A stretch of DNA of 64,000 bases from Combretum micranthum. Lineage: Eukaryota > Streptophyta > Magnoliopsida > Myrtales > Combretaceae. Location of the stretch: contig JAMXBD010000638.1 of NCBI GenBank assembly GCA_024138025.1, forward strand, positions 496,001-560,000. Reading direction: 5' to 3'. The notes under the pieces were generated by a model, which had not been told where the DNA came from, searched no databases, and saw only the letters and a list, made by a program, of their open reading frames with translations. The first letter of the stretch is position 1. The number at the start of each line of letters is the position of its first letter. The translations under genes were made by a program, and so were the position numbers. This document shows positions 1-12,158 of the stretch, in pieces.

Positions 1-186
1 TATGAACATAAAAAATTCTTTTGGAATGAGATGAGTGGGAGTGTTGTGGTAACAGCTAGTGGAGAGGATCTCCTAGGTTATTAGGGGGATGGTGACCTCC
101 TGCTGCAGTGTCAATTGCTGGAAGCATGTGCATTAGCAATAGTATTATGTCCTTGAGCTTTTCTTTGCTCAGGCTCAATAATGCAC
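1..186. other. Unclassified sequence left of the first solo LTR
   Basis: No gene or RNA is recognised here. It is the left flank of the LTR at 187-2955 and would join directly to base 2961 before that insertion. Confidence 0.3.
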
Positions 187-2955
187 TGTAAAGACCTGAC
201 CCGTTAAATCCCAAGATTTAGTATACCGAGTCCCCAGTCACATATAATATTTTCACATTATATGTAAGGTTATCCTAAAACTAACAGTTTATGAGAATTA
301 TTTGATTAATTCTATCAATACTTTATAAATAATTTTTAAACAAAAGAAGATTGCTAATAAAAGCAGTCCATACATATATACATTTATGTACAAAGATTAG
401 TATCAATATAAGACACTACAAAATTACATGTTGTTCTTGGTACAAAAAGATAAACTAAAGAGATCTTAAAGTTTTTATAAATTAGGCTTATTTAACAAGC
501 CTCATATATAGAGAATTATGTTTTAAACAAAAGCTTTTCCCGAAAACCAAGGGCATTCGAGTCCTACTAGTCCATAAACCTCTCAAAATCTTACCCGTAT
601 TCCAGATTATCATACAACACATCTTCAATACCTACAATGCAGCAAAAGTGAGCCAAAAGCCCAGTACGTAATAACAAATACAAAAATAAATTGTCAAGCA
701 AACTTAATTAAAATGAAATGCATCAACGATCAAGTCATTATTTTGTTAAGTTTTCTTTTAACAAAACAACAGTAGGGTATTCAAATCCCAGAATCACGCT
801 CTGGGAATTTAGGGGTCCTGAGTAACAGCAGCTACTCAGGGGGTTGATATAAGCAGTTCGAATACTTATATCTTCTATATCTATTCCACAAAGAAATAGC
901 TTCATTTAGGGCTCCAAAGCCGTTGCCTGACTCTACTTAAACTCAGTTCACAACATGAATCTAGTTCATAAGTCCCCATAAACTTTGAACTAAACCATGA
1001 CATTTCTCCTTAAGTTTAAGCAAACGTTACTCAGATACTATTTTCCTCATCAGCTATCCGCTTAATCATAAACAAATCGCTATTGTATCATAGCGTACCA
1101 TTACATCATGGTAAAGTCATTGCATCATGACTTAGCTTAAGTGCCTAACTAACATGTCATTGCATCATGACAGGTTTACCGCTCCTCGGACTAGATTAAA
1201 CAGCGTAATAGACATCCAGTTCATCAAAATATTAAATCAAATTGAATTAAGTCAAATTTAATAATGCCTATTCTTAGCATACGCCAGGAAAGTTATTACG
1301 TACCTGTACCCAATAGTGTATTACTATATTCACTCGGAGGGGAATTAACTGAATACCTTTAACTGAAATAAGGAATATCAAAACAAATCAATAATCGAAT
1401 TTAGAATATATATATATATATATATATAACACTATTCTAAGTTAACTATACAAGAGATTCAATGAACTTAACATATAGCTTCAACATTTAATTCATACAT
1501 AAAACATGTTTATATAACTTATAGATTCATTAGAAGACCATATATGAAGCAAAGAAGGACAATTGAAGAAGGTTGAAATTGTAAAAACTCAGGGGATACA
1601 CGGGCAACTTTCACAGGCAAATTTGAGCTGAATGCCGATAGCGTTGGAAATATACGCCAGCGGTGTTCAAAAAATCAGTTCTGTGTTCATTTAACACCGA
1701 TTAAAGGCCGTCGGCGTTGAAGCCCTAGTGACCGATGTAAGATTTGAAAAAAAATAAACGCTAGCTAATTTCTTTACAAAAGCTGACAGTGTTATAAGCA
1801 TTGTTAGAAAAATTGGTTCTAATCACATTCAACACCGCCTCTATGTCGATGGCGTTGAAGTACCAGATGCCGGCGTAAACGCAAAAATAGACCTATTCGA
1901 AAATTTTTGTTTCCCCTGTTTTGCACTTCAAAAATTTATAACATAAAGCACTTTTAATCCTTCTTCAAACCCATATTTGGCTTCATACACTATCTTCTAT
2001 CCACATTAACCATTCCTAACAACTTTGAACATCATTTTAACACATCAAACTACTTCATTTATATCAAACCCTCTCCTACTCTTCACCTTAAACTTAACTA
2101 CTCAAAATCAACTTCAATCCTCACCAACACTTCTTACTACTTTCATAACACAAATAACAAGTTCATATAATAATAAAACACAGCCTAACATTTATTAATA
2201 CATAAAACCATTCAAACTCATATGACATTAAAACTCATTTTAACATGGATTCTATATCTATATCACAAGAAAGAATAAATAAAGACTTTATACTTGCATT
2301 GACTTACATGAAGAAGCTTTGGTTTGGAGAAAATTGTTCAATCAAAGAACTTGTTCTTGCTAAGGTTTGGAGCTTATGGTTTGAAGAAAGAAGAACAAAA
2401 GAAAGAAAAGAAAAGTGAAAAATTCGGATGGATTTTGTTGGCTGCCAAAAGAAGGTCTATTTGATCAAATTATGGACTTATATTTATCCTAACTTTGACT
2501 TTTGGGGTACATATGGGTTAGGCTTAATTTGGCTTAACTTAGGGTTAATTTGGACCTAATTTGAGCTTGAAAATGGGCTTAACTTAATGTAAAATTATGT
2601 TAGCACATTTTTAGACATTTCAAAAATTGTTTTGATAAATTTAAACATAATACGTATATATCAATTCATAAGAGACACAAACAGTAATTATACTAAACAC
2701 ATTAATATACATAAAAAATAGCATTAATCTCATCACACATATACACATACATCAATAATTTACATTAATAAACAATATATTAATTCATAACATGCTACTA
2801 ACACGCTTTTTATACTAACAAGAATTTACACATTGTATATCAAACCTATTTCGACACATTCATTTTCACATATCAAATTCACTTCAAGCTTAATAGTTAG
2901 AACTAATATTATATTTACATGAAAATTAAATTATTAAATAAATTAGGTTATTTCA
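187..2955 (-). mobile_element. Solo LTR, 2.77 kb, target duplication TGCAC
   Basis: The segment begins TGTAAAGACC and ends GGTTATTTCA, so it has TG...CA ends. It is flanked by a perfect 5-bp direct repeat, TGCAC, at 182-186 and 2956-2960. No gag, pol or second LTR lies between, so it is read as a solo LTR left by recombination. Minus orientation is inferred: on that strand there is a TATA-like ATAAATATAAG near 2480, then a pyrimidine-rich leader around 2440-2320, and the 3' end reads GGTCTTTACA. A cluster of GCCGGCGTT-like motifs lies at about 1630-1880. The superfamily (probably Ty3) is inference. Confidence 0.75.
1406..1428. repeat. (TA)n microsatellite
   Basis: An uninterrupted run of alternating A and T inside the solo LTR. 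Confidence 0.9.
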
Positions 2956-2960
2956 TGCAC

Positions 2961-4400
2961 CCTTGGAGTTGAGTATCGATGTGCTCATTCTCCCTATTCT
3001 TATAGATGACTTGGTGCAACGTGCCCTTAAGGTCTATCAGAGGTTGTGGATCGAAGGCAAAAGGATGAACAGGTGACTAGTTATCCGCAATAAAAGTAGC
3101 AACATTGTTGCTTTAGGATTGTTTTTGTTCTTTGAGTCCCTAGTCATGATTGCAAACAAAAAAGAGAATGGGAATGGAAATGTAACTTAGAGTTACAAGT
3201 GGATGAGACTCTTTCAAGGCAGTATCCCATAGATGGCCATCAAAGTATTGCAGGTGGAAAATTACCAATATAAGATCCAAAGGCCCATTACTAGAAAATA
3301 TGGTTAGTGATGCGTCGAAAGATGCTCCCACATAGTCACTTAGATACTTAAGTCAGTAGTAGGTCAAGAGAGAGTAAGCAAGTGTATAAATAGAGGATAT
3401 AAATAATATCACATATCCTTTGCCTTGTGGCATTGGGTTCTATTTATAAGTAATGGTCATACCAGAACGGGGACCAACTGAATATTCTCTATTTATGTGG
3501 TGCATTTTCAGGGGAGGTAAACAAGCTCAAGTGTAGATCCCTGTGTTGGTAGTTGACCTAAGCTGAGGTGGTGGTGGTGATCATTAGAGGAGAGTGGTTG
3601 AGTAAGTGGAAAGCCATTTCTTTAGAGTAGCTCCATGCAGATATGATGAGCTAGGGAGGTCTAGAGTACTTCCAAGATGACATAGTGAGTCAGGGAGGTT
3701 TAGAGTAACTTTAAGGACATATGAAGGACCAAAGAGATGTCATTGAATGTGCAACTTGGTAAAGGAGGAGCTCGAAGAAGGAGGACATCAGTTTGGGTCC
3801 TTATATGTATTGATGGAAGGAGATTGACTTCTATACTGGCGAATGATCGAGGACCATGCCTCGAGATGGTCTAGGGTGCATGATGGATTTTCGAGACCTT
3901 GTTGCTATTCCATTTCACTAGTGTTGAGCCTACCGAGTCATGATCAAGTAAAGTTTATCAACATCTTTTATATTAGGTTGAGTTATGCTCCCATGATATG
4001 CTCGAGTGTGTTTTGATATTAAAAAGTGTCTGTCTTAAATTTTATTATTTAAATAGGTCAAAATTTAGGGGTTTTGAAACAACATGAGTCATGGAAAAGA
4101 AGATGGCACGCTATCGAAATTTTTATAAAATTAATAACAATTTCTTAATTAAAATTTGATCAGTAACCCACTTAACTTAATGGATGTCTTACATGTATCA
4201 CTCAAGTGACATATTAGCTAAACTACAATATCTTGTGCACTGAGGGCATTACACCAAGTCCCACAAAATCCATAATAAGGTAAGAACTTAAAACTTTAAG
4301 GTGTTATTAAGAATTTTATGAGCATAGCTTAGAAAGAAACATGAACTTGCGTACATCATAGTAGAAGCCAAAAATCAAGTTTAGGAGGCTATTAGTTGTG
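2961..4400. other. Degenerate repeat-like DNA, no gene seen
   Basis: Only short open frames occur, the longest about 63 codons on the minus strand at 3140-3331, with no recognisable motif. Base composition is less AT-rich than the surroundings, so this may be a decayed internal part of a retroelement. That is inference. Confidence 0.3.
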
Positions 4401-4414
4401 CTAAATTGACAATT

Positions 4415-5700
4415 GAAGTTCTGGGTGCGTCATGCCTAAAAAGTGGGCCTATTCGGATTACTCTAAAGTTATCATACCACATGTACACTTATAAAATGGA
4501 ACTGTCTTGCAAGTTAGAGTTACAAGACTTTACTTAATTATTATTATTCTTACTTAAGTGATACATATACATGTAATTGTATTATTGAATTTCAACTATG
4601 GAAATTCTACTAAGATCCCAGAGAATCGATATCCCCTACCAAATAGTAAAAATGGGGTTTCAGACCTATAATATACAAGTCTAAAATGTTTATACAATTT
4701 ATCTAATTTTGCGAATCTAAGTTTCTCATAACCTACATTTCAACCTTCGATCAAGTCTATTGGAGAAGTCTATTGGAGAAGCAATCTTCACACAATCTTA
4801 GCCTAATCTCAATTAATATTATTCCTGCATAAAAACTATTGGGGCGTGAGCAAACCACGGGCTCGATGAGCTAACCTGACCAAACCACCCATCAAATAAT
4901 AACAAACAAGTTTAATTAGCAAGTGTATGCCATACAACAATAAACCATATGAACAGGTACAAGATTAGATAATTGGAATCCAAACAGGATGTAGATTTAC
5001 GCCCTCTCATCAGGGTTGGAAGGAAGCCATTACAAGCGATATAACGTGCCCAGGAGAATAAGAGAACCAAGGAAGAATTGGTATCTTAAACTCTCACAAA
5101 TTATTTTAAAACATTCCACTCTTATTCTTGGAACAAAGAAACGCCATTAAGTATTAGCCATTTCTTGTTGATACCACAAGCGGTGCTCCTTCGATACCAG
5201 GTAGTTCCCGTGGAACAAAACGGAACAGAGGTGCTCTTGGAAGAACTAGGAAAATATCATCTATAAAAACCAGGTACGTCACCAAATAACTGAAATGCTA
5301 ATACGGGTGGGGTCATCACTTCTTTAAAAATGCAAAATATGCGAATGATGCAATGCATGTCCATTTTCATTTATGGTACCAGTAGTTTTTAGTCAAGTTT
5401 TAAGGTAATCATACAGTTCACAGATAAAAATAAACATGCTTCATATGATATTTATCATACAATATAATTATTACTTATATTATGATAATTTGCAATTCAA
5501 GCATACATCAATCATCATGCATTATACCCAATCATCATGCATATCAGTTGAATATATGTTTTTTCTAATGTAGCTATACTACAAGCACAAACAATATGAT
5601 AAAGTCAAAGTTACTCACCTGTTGTCCTTTCTAAATTGTTGTAATTTGCTACTGGAAGTCTAAGAATTAATCTATTTTTCCTATAAAATGGGATAACAGA
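4415..5700 (-). mobile_element. Probable decayed fragment of the long-LTR family
   Basis: Landmarks shared with the long LTRs at 19117, 29910 and 60707 occur in the same order: a GGGGCGTGAGC block near 4840, a 'caaccatatgaac...cgccctc' type block near 4940-5020, and an AGTTACTCACCTG block near 5608. The ends are not clear and no target duplication was found. The minus orientation follows from those copies. Confidence 0.35.
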
Positions 5701-8700
5701 TGTTTATTATTATACTATTATCCATAAGGCCTTTGGTTGTATTTTTTTTTTTTTTTACCTAATTTCAGTTTCACTCTTTTTAATTCACTTTATTTTCCTA
5801 TGTAGAAGTTTTGACTTTTATAAGGGTTAGTCCATTTTTGACTTTGTTAAAAAATCTATGTGACCACATTTTCTGTAAAAGAAGTCTTCCTAAAAATTAT
5901 AGGTACTAACTTTAATTGTATAGTTTCAGACTAAGTTTGTTGTTTTCATTTTAACTCCATCTTAGCGTATGACTAGATGTTTAGAAAACTTATTTTGAGT
6001 GTTGTATGATAGTTGACTTAATTTTATTAATCTGTAAAATTTATTTATTCTTATGAGTACCGATAATTGTCATAGAATATTTTAAGTCTTGTTTTGTGTA
6101 ATGATTTTATTATTAAGTTTTTAGTTATTTATGTAGTCCTTTTTAATATATTTATCTTAAGGTAGTTGGTATTTATTAATTATTATTTATTTTCATTTTG
6201 CTTTTCTTGTTCTTAATTGACAATTATATTTAATTTAGGGTGTTTTCTTTATTCTAAAATTACTTAAGTCCCTCTTTCGTCAGTGTCCGTGTTGATAGTG
6301 AATTTTATTATTTTCTTTGTTTGTCAACCTTATCTGTGAATTGAAATTTCTATTTATATGGTTACATTTAGTATTTAGTTCTTTAATTGTTTTTCTAACA
6401 TATTTTTGGTTTTCTAGAGTTTGAATATATATCAAATATTTATTAAAATTAAATTTTATTTCATCGAGTAATTATATGTTTTGTGTTCAATAATTCAATA
6501 TTTTGTTGTCATCATCATTATTATTTTTATATCATTTGTTAGTTTGATCGCCTTATAGTAACTAATATTTATTTTCTAACATTTAGTTTCGTCGTGTTTC
6601 TCTTTATCTCATTTCATTTCATTATTTGTTATTTTTAGGAATCACATTTATAATTTTATCTTATTCTAATTTTACATTCTTATATATTCACTTATATGAT
6701 ATAATTATTGGACAATTATTATGATCTTAATTTCTTTATTTGATATACAAAAGTGTTTGTTTGTAATAGCTATTAAGGTTTATCTTTTAATCATTCATTA
6801 AACTTACTAATATTTATGTTTATTTATTAATTAATTTTTATCTTCTATTTTATTATTTATTTATATATATTACATAATTTGTTTCGAAATAGATTTGTTC
6901 CAGGGAAAATTTAGACGTATGCCGGCATCCTATGCCGCCGGCGTTAAACTAGAGGATGCCGGTGTTCGTGTAAATTTTACACGTTCCTAAATCTAGCATA
7001 TGCTAGCTTCGAAGGTTACCAGTGTACAATGTACGCTAGTTGCTAGTGTATAACGTACGCTGGAATCAATGCCACCAGCGTAAAATTCTAATTTACCAAC
7101 ATTCGTTCATTTCTCGTAAAAAAATAATTTACGTATCTTTTGTTCTAGGGAATGCTGCCTCAACACCATTAGCTTGTCCACATACATTGCCGGTGGAGGG
7201 CCGACTTAGTCGCTATTCATTTTCTTCCTCAATTTTCCTCCGTTCGTAACTTATTTTTCTTATGTCATATGTATATCTTACTTGTATTTAAACTACTTCT
7301 AAGTGTTTTACATGTTCCATAAGCATTAAACATGGTATATTTTTATCTATATCATCTAAGAATCATTCTACACATAATTCTTCATTGTTTTTATACATGT
7401 AATAAATATAGCTATGGTTTGAAGTGCATTTACCTTGTTTGGGCTGGTTTGAAGGTGTTAGACTTCCCCGCAGAGCTTGACATGAATCTAAGTTAATGGT
7501 AATATTGTTTAAGTTATAGTTCAACACATAAACCAACTCAAGTGAATTTAACTTACCTTTGTTTGTTGATTCCTTAAGTTTGTTTGTGTTTTGTTGTTCA
7601 AATGAAGTTAAGTTTATGTGTTTATGTTGCTGAGGTATTAGGTTGTTTTATGCATGAAATTATGGCTACTAAAAAGGGTGTTTATGTGTTTTGTTTTATG
7701 TTCATTAAGAAGATATATATATATATATATACTGATTTATCCTTTTTTTTATGCATGAGTTTTGTTGGTTAAATTTGATTGGCTTATGTCTTAGTAAACT
7801 TGACTTTGTTGGAGCAATTTGGGGGTAAGTTGTTTATGCTTTGGCTACTGCAAAATTGAGATAATCCCAGCCGTATATGCCTTTCAATTTGCACTGAAAT
7901 GTTACAATGATTATTATAATATCATATACTTAATTAGTTACCTTAATTTTAGGATAGTTTATTAAGCTAAATGGGTACAAATATGTTAGTTATTTAGGAG
8001 TTCTTTCTTAAAAAATTTATTAAGAGTTTCCACAAATTTTCTATATTATTTTTAAGTTCACCTTTGAGTTTAAAGTTTACACAATTAAGATTTTCTGGGC
8101 CCGGTAATCTAAGTTAGGATTTTAGTTCCTATAGGCTCATAAGTTTCTAACTAAAACATTGGTGCAAACCAAATATTTTTAGAAGTCTAAATTACTAGTT
8201 ATAGATTTGTTTTCATTTTTATCACGTATATTTATAATTCTAACGGTTCATCTTTTAGTTATTATCTTATAGCCAATACGATTTATAAAGGGGCTATCTT
8301 TTATTGTTCTTGAAATATCGAGTTACTTTTAATTATATCTTGAGTTATTTACACAAGATATGAAAAATCTTGTTTTTGGTATCTATTAGGGTCAAATAAT
8401 TTTCTATTCGAGTTTTTAAGTTATAAATGAGTTTATTATTACTCATGGGTTTATTTTAGAGCTTTTATTTAGTCATGTGTTTATTATCTATTTCACATGT
8501 GTTACTTTATTTATTTTACTAGTTATAAAGATTCTCGATTGCAATGGTTAAATTAGGATTTTATTCTTTATAGATTCAAAATTTTCTAACAAACATATTG
8601 GTATAATTCATATACTTAATTAACGTGATTCTTTAGTATTAATCAGTTTTCGATCTTTTTGCATATTTTATAATTCTGCTGATTTATCTTTAAACTATCT

Positions 8701-8943
8701 TTTTATAACCAATAGGTTTTAGAAATTAATTGTCTTTTGAAATTTAAGGTCAAATATGATTATTGGTTAAATTATTGATTCTTATCACAGAATATTCTAT
8801 CCTAATTATTAATAATATTAAATATTCTAATGCTATTTTATAGTTTTTTAAAATAGTAAAGACAATTTGATAGTCGATATATCATTATTAAAATCTTATT
8901 TTGCTAAGTATTGAACTTAAGGAAACTGATTTTGAATTTTATA
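5701..8943. other. AT-rich intergenic DNA with no gene
   Basis: Long T-rich tracts, a poly-T run near 5742-5757 and short open frames of 60-70 codons without domain features. The one structured patch is the GCCGGCGTT-like cluster at 6915-7080, annotated separately. Probably decayed retroelement sequence. Confidence 0.4.
6915..7080. repeat. Cluster of GCCGGCGTT-like motifs
   Basis: Repeated short GC-rich words (ATGCCGGC, GCCGGCGTT, TGCCGGTGTT, TACGCTAG, CACCAGCGT) occur on both strands in AT-rich DNA. A similar cluster lies in the solo LTR at about 1630-1880. Such arrays resemble protein-binding subterminal repeats, or decayed tandem repeats of an LTR. Confidence 0.45.
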
Positions 8944-8951
8944 GTATTGAT

Positions 8952-9857
8952 TAGGAGAGGGCAAAAAAACTGATTTAACCAAATCAATCCGTAATCGAAC
9001 CAATCCAAACCGAAAATATGGTTTTTTTTCATGGTTTGGTTTGAAAATTTTCAAATCCGAACTAATCCGTAAATTTATGGTTTGGTTTGGAAGGTAAACC
9101 AAACCAATCCATAAAACCGAACCAAATCGTTTTAGAAAAATATAATAATATTTTACTATATGTTTATATGATTTCATTTTATATTTATTATTTGGTAAAT
9201 ATTAATTAAAATCAACTTGTTCTTTTTTAATTTTTTTATGCTCATGATATGTAATTTTTTTTTGTATGATGAACTATTGTTTTTTTTAATAGCTTTTAAC
9301 TTTGTAAAGTATGAAATTTATTTATTCAGTTATAAACTTTCATTATGTATTAATTGTTTAATATATTTTGTTAGTTGGTCATTTTATTCAATGACGAATT
9401 TTGTTGATACATGGTTTTTTATTTTAGCTAAATTATTGGTAGATAATTGACATGATGGTTATATTAAAAATCATAAATTATGACTTACTATGTATTGGTT
9501 AGTGAATGTATTTTATTAGTGGATAATTGATTTTATAGAGAACTATAGATTAGAAATATGATGAATTTATAAAGTATTTTATCGTGGTTTATAATATCAA
9601 CTTTGTAAATTGATATAAATATTTAAGAATCTACACAGATGTAAAAAACTAGAACAAGAAAAATTTTTAATTAGAATTTTGATTTAAACCGTAATCCAAA
9701 CAGAACCAAATTGTTATTTAATAGTTTAAAAAATTATAATCCGAACCAAACCGTTACTTAATGGTTTGGTTTGGGATGGAAAAAAAACCAAACCGTAAAT
9801 TATGGTTTGGTTTGATTTTAGAAAAAACCGAACCAAACTGATCCGTGCCCACCTTTA
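8952..9857 (-). mobile_element. hAT-like non-autonomous DNA transposon, 906 bp
   Basis: The element is bounded by TAGGAGAGGGC on the left and the complement of TAAAGGTGGGCAC on the right. It is flanked by 8-bp direct repeats that match at 7 of 8 positions (GTATTGAT at 8944-8951, GTGTTGAT at 9858-9865). Both ends are rich in GGTTTGGTT-type words. There is no transposase. An 8-bp duplication and TAGGGGTGGGC-like ends suit the hAT superfamily. A related copy in the opposite orientation lies at 27789-28746. Confidence 0.65.
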
Positions 9858-9865
9858 GTGTTGAT

Positions 9866-11700
9866 CGGTTTATCATTGATCACTATTTGTTTATACTTTG
9901 ATAATTTTAATTCGTGAAAATTTTTGGAGTGATTTTTGTGACTTTTTATTATAGCTCTTTTCATTCTTATATTATATTTTTAATAATTATTATAATCAGG
10001 TTATGTAAAATTTGGATAATTACAGGGTAAAGCCAGTTGTAGGGCTCCGAAAGCAATCAAGATAAGCCACTAAATTATGCTTAGATGATGATTTTGTTGT
10101 AGTCTAGTAATGCATGGCAATAATAGGCATGTAATATATATCTTAGTGAGATGTAATTGTTGGAGATTGGGGTTTCCTAACGAAATTGATAAGTTAGTTA
10201 TCATATATGTAAATTCTTAAAGAAAAACAAGTGTGGGATGGCTTGTGGATTGTAGATATTATAGGTGGTGTGTGTGACTTAAAAATTTAATATGATTGCT
10301 GGAAAATTTTCAAATGGAATTGGAATTGAATAATAACATTATGGGATGTGAGTACTTATGTTTGGCATGAATCATTTAAGGAAAGAAATAGATGATATAA
10401 ATTTGGAAAAAATTCTTAATAATGAGGAATGAGCCATTCAGGTGATAAATTATAAGGTTATGAATCATTAGGAATTATGTATGTGTAATAAGACATGTAC
10501 AAAATAATGTTGATTAACAAATTGTGTAAAATTGATGAAAATGAAGTATTATGAACTATGTTTGTAACATCAAGTTGTAGAAAACGAAAAGTTTCTATTA
10601 AGATTGGAGTTTGTGGCTTAATATGGAATTCGAGACATCTAAATTATAAATCGTAAAAGTATAAAATCCGTAGGATATGTTAATGTATGTTTGGAACTCA
10701 GTGATGAAATCTCTTGTAATTATAATGAAAGAATTAGTGAATATGAGATGTGTACTTAGATAAATATTTGCTTTATTTTTTTATACTAAATAAATTTTGT
10801 AACAATCATTATACCTTCATATGTTTCTATTGAATTAAAATTCAACTTTCTTATTATTTTATACAGAAAAACGAAGGATTTAGTTTAAAATGCTAATAGC
10901 TTGTGTGCTTTAATTCCAATACAATCATAAGATTGTAAGAGGTGTCCCTGTCGACCGAAAAAAAAAAAAAAAAGAAGAAGAAAAGAAGAAGTGTCCCTAT
11001 CGTCGGTAGTCTCCATCCATTTGGATTACTTTATTTTTGTTGAAATCTAAAACATTTTTATTTAAAAACTACAGATATCTTGTTTTATATATTACACCTT
11101 TTAAATGGTTTAAACGTTATTATAATTATTTATATCACATAATAATCAAGAAACAAAAGTCTAATGAAATACAAATGCCGGTAATGTGTAAAAATAAAAC
11201 AATTATCATATAATAAAAGGAAAAAGAAAGGCATAAAATGAAAAGAAATTTTAGCATATTTTATTTTATATAATCCAAAAGAAAAACCTAATTTTGCCAA
11301 CCCTAAATTGAAAAAAAAAAAGAGAAAAGAAAATAGTAAAACAGGTAATCGATGATACAAGTTACTTTTACATTACCTAATGACACTAATAGGCTTATTT
11401 TACTTTTCTTTTTAATCTTTCTCCTCTCTCACCCAAAAAGAAAAAAGAAAAAGAAAAAGAAAAAAGGAGCAGCAACGCGGAAGCGAGAGATCATAAGCGG
11501 GGGAGGGAGACAGGGAGGAAATTCCCAAGTATTCAAACGTCCAATAACAATTACAAAAATCCTTTTCTGGAACCTCCTCTTTCTCAAAATCTCTCTCTTC
11601 ATTTCTCCGTGTTTTGTTCTATTCAAAATTATAACATAAATTCAAACCATCGAAGAACACTAAAATTTATAGCCTATGGATATTAATATTAAAAATACCA
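9866..11700. other. AT-rich spacer upstream of the RNFT-like gene
   Basis: No gene is seen. It contains an A-rich run at about 10960-10990 and an A/AG-rich low-complexity stretch at about 11440-11466. The end of this interval should include the promoter of the downstream gene, but no clear TATA box could be assigned. Confidence 0.35.
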
Positions 11701-11799
11701 TAGGGAGGAGGAGGACTTAGTCTGGTCAATATTTCCTCAATTGCTTCTAGACGCGTGAGCCTTTAAATTCCTTTTTTTTTTTTTTCCTTTAAATCCCTC

Positions 11800-12158
11800 T
11801 ATTTTTTTAGGGTTTTTCTTCTTCATTATTTTCTGCGTCAATCCCAATCTCTCTAATCAACTGATTCTCCACGGAGTTTCGCCATCGAAGGTTCGCTCTT
11901 GACACCTTTGTTCTTTCCGTTCTCAATTTTTGAATCTAATTATGTCCATTTTCATTTTTTTTGGCTGAGTTATTTTGATCCTTTTCAGAAAGAGTATGGC
12001 TTACTAGTTGTGATTGTAATTTTTTTTTAAAATGTAATTTAGCCTTTTTGTGTGTGTTCTTGTGTGTGAATTGGGTTATTACCTCTCAAGGGATATTTGG
12101 CATTTGGTATTAATTGCTAAGAATTTGATGGGTTAGGGTTACAGCAACCTTGAGTCAA
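11800..12158 (+). promoter_or_regulatory. Putative 5' leader of the RNFT-like gene, with an intron
   Basis: A pyrimidine-rich stretch at about 11800-11890 looks like a plant 5' UTR. A GT donor at 11891 follows GCCATCGAAG, and an acceptor ending CAG at 12144 precedes the ATG by 14 bases. Transcript start and intron are inferred from sequence only. Confidence 0.4.

Noticed and set aside
10930..11010. SINE-like retroposon with poly-A tail and target duplication
   Set aside because: The words GTGTCCCTGTCG and GTGTCCCTATCG flank only an A-rich run, leaving no body for an element.
12150..12158. Start of the RNFT-like protein three codons upstream of the ATG
   Set aside because: The codon at 12150 is TTG, not ATG; the first ATG in frame is at 12159 and the leader-intron acceptor lies just before it.
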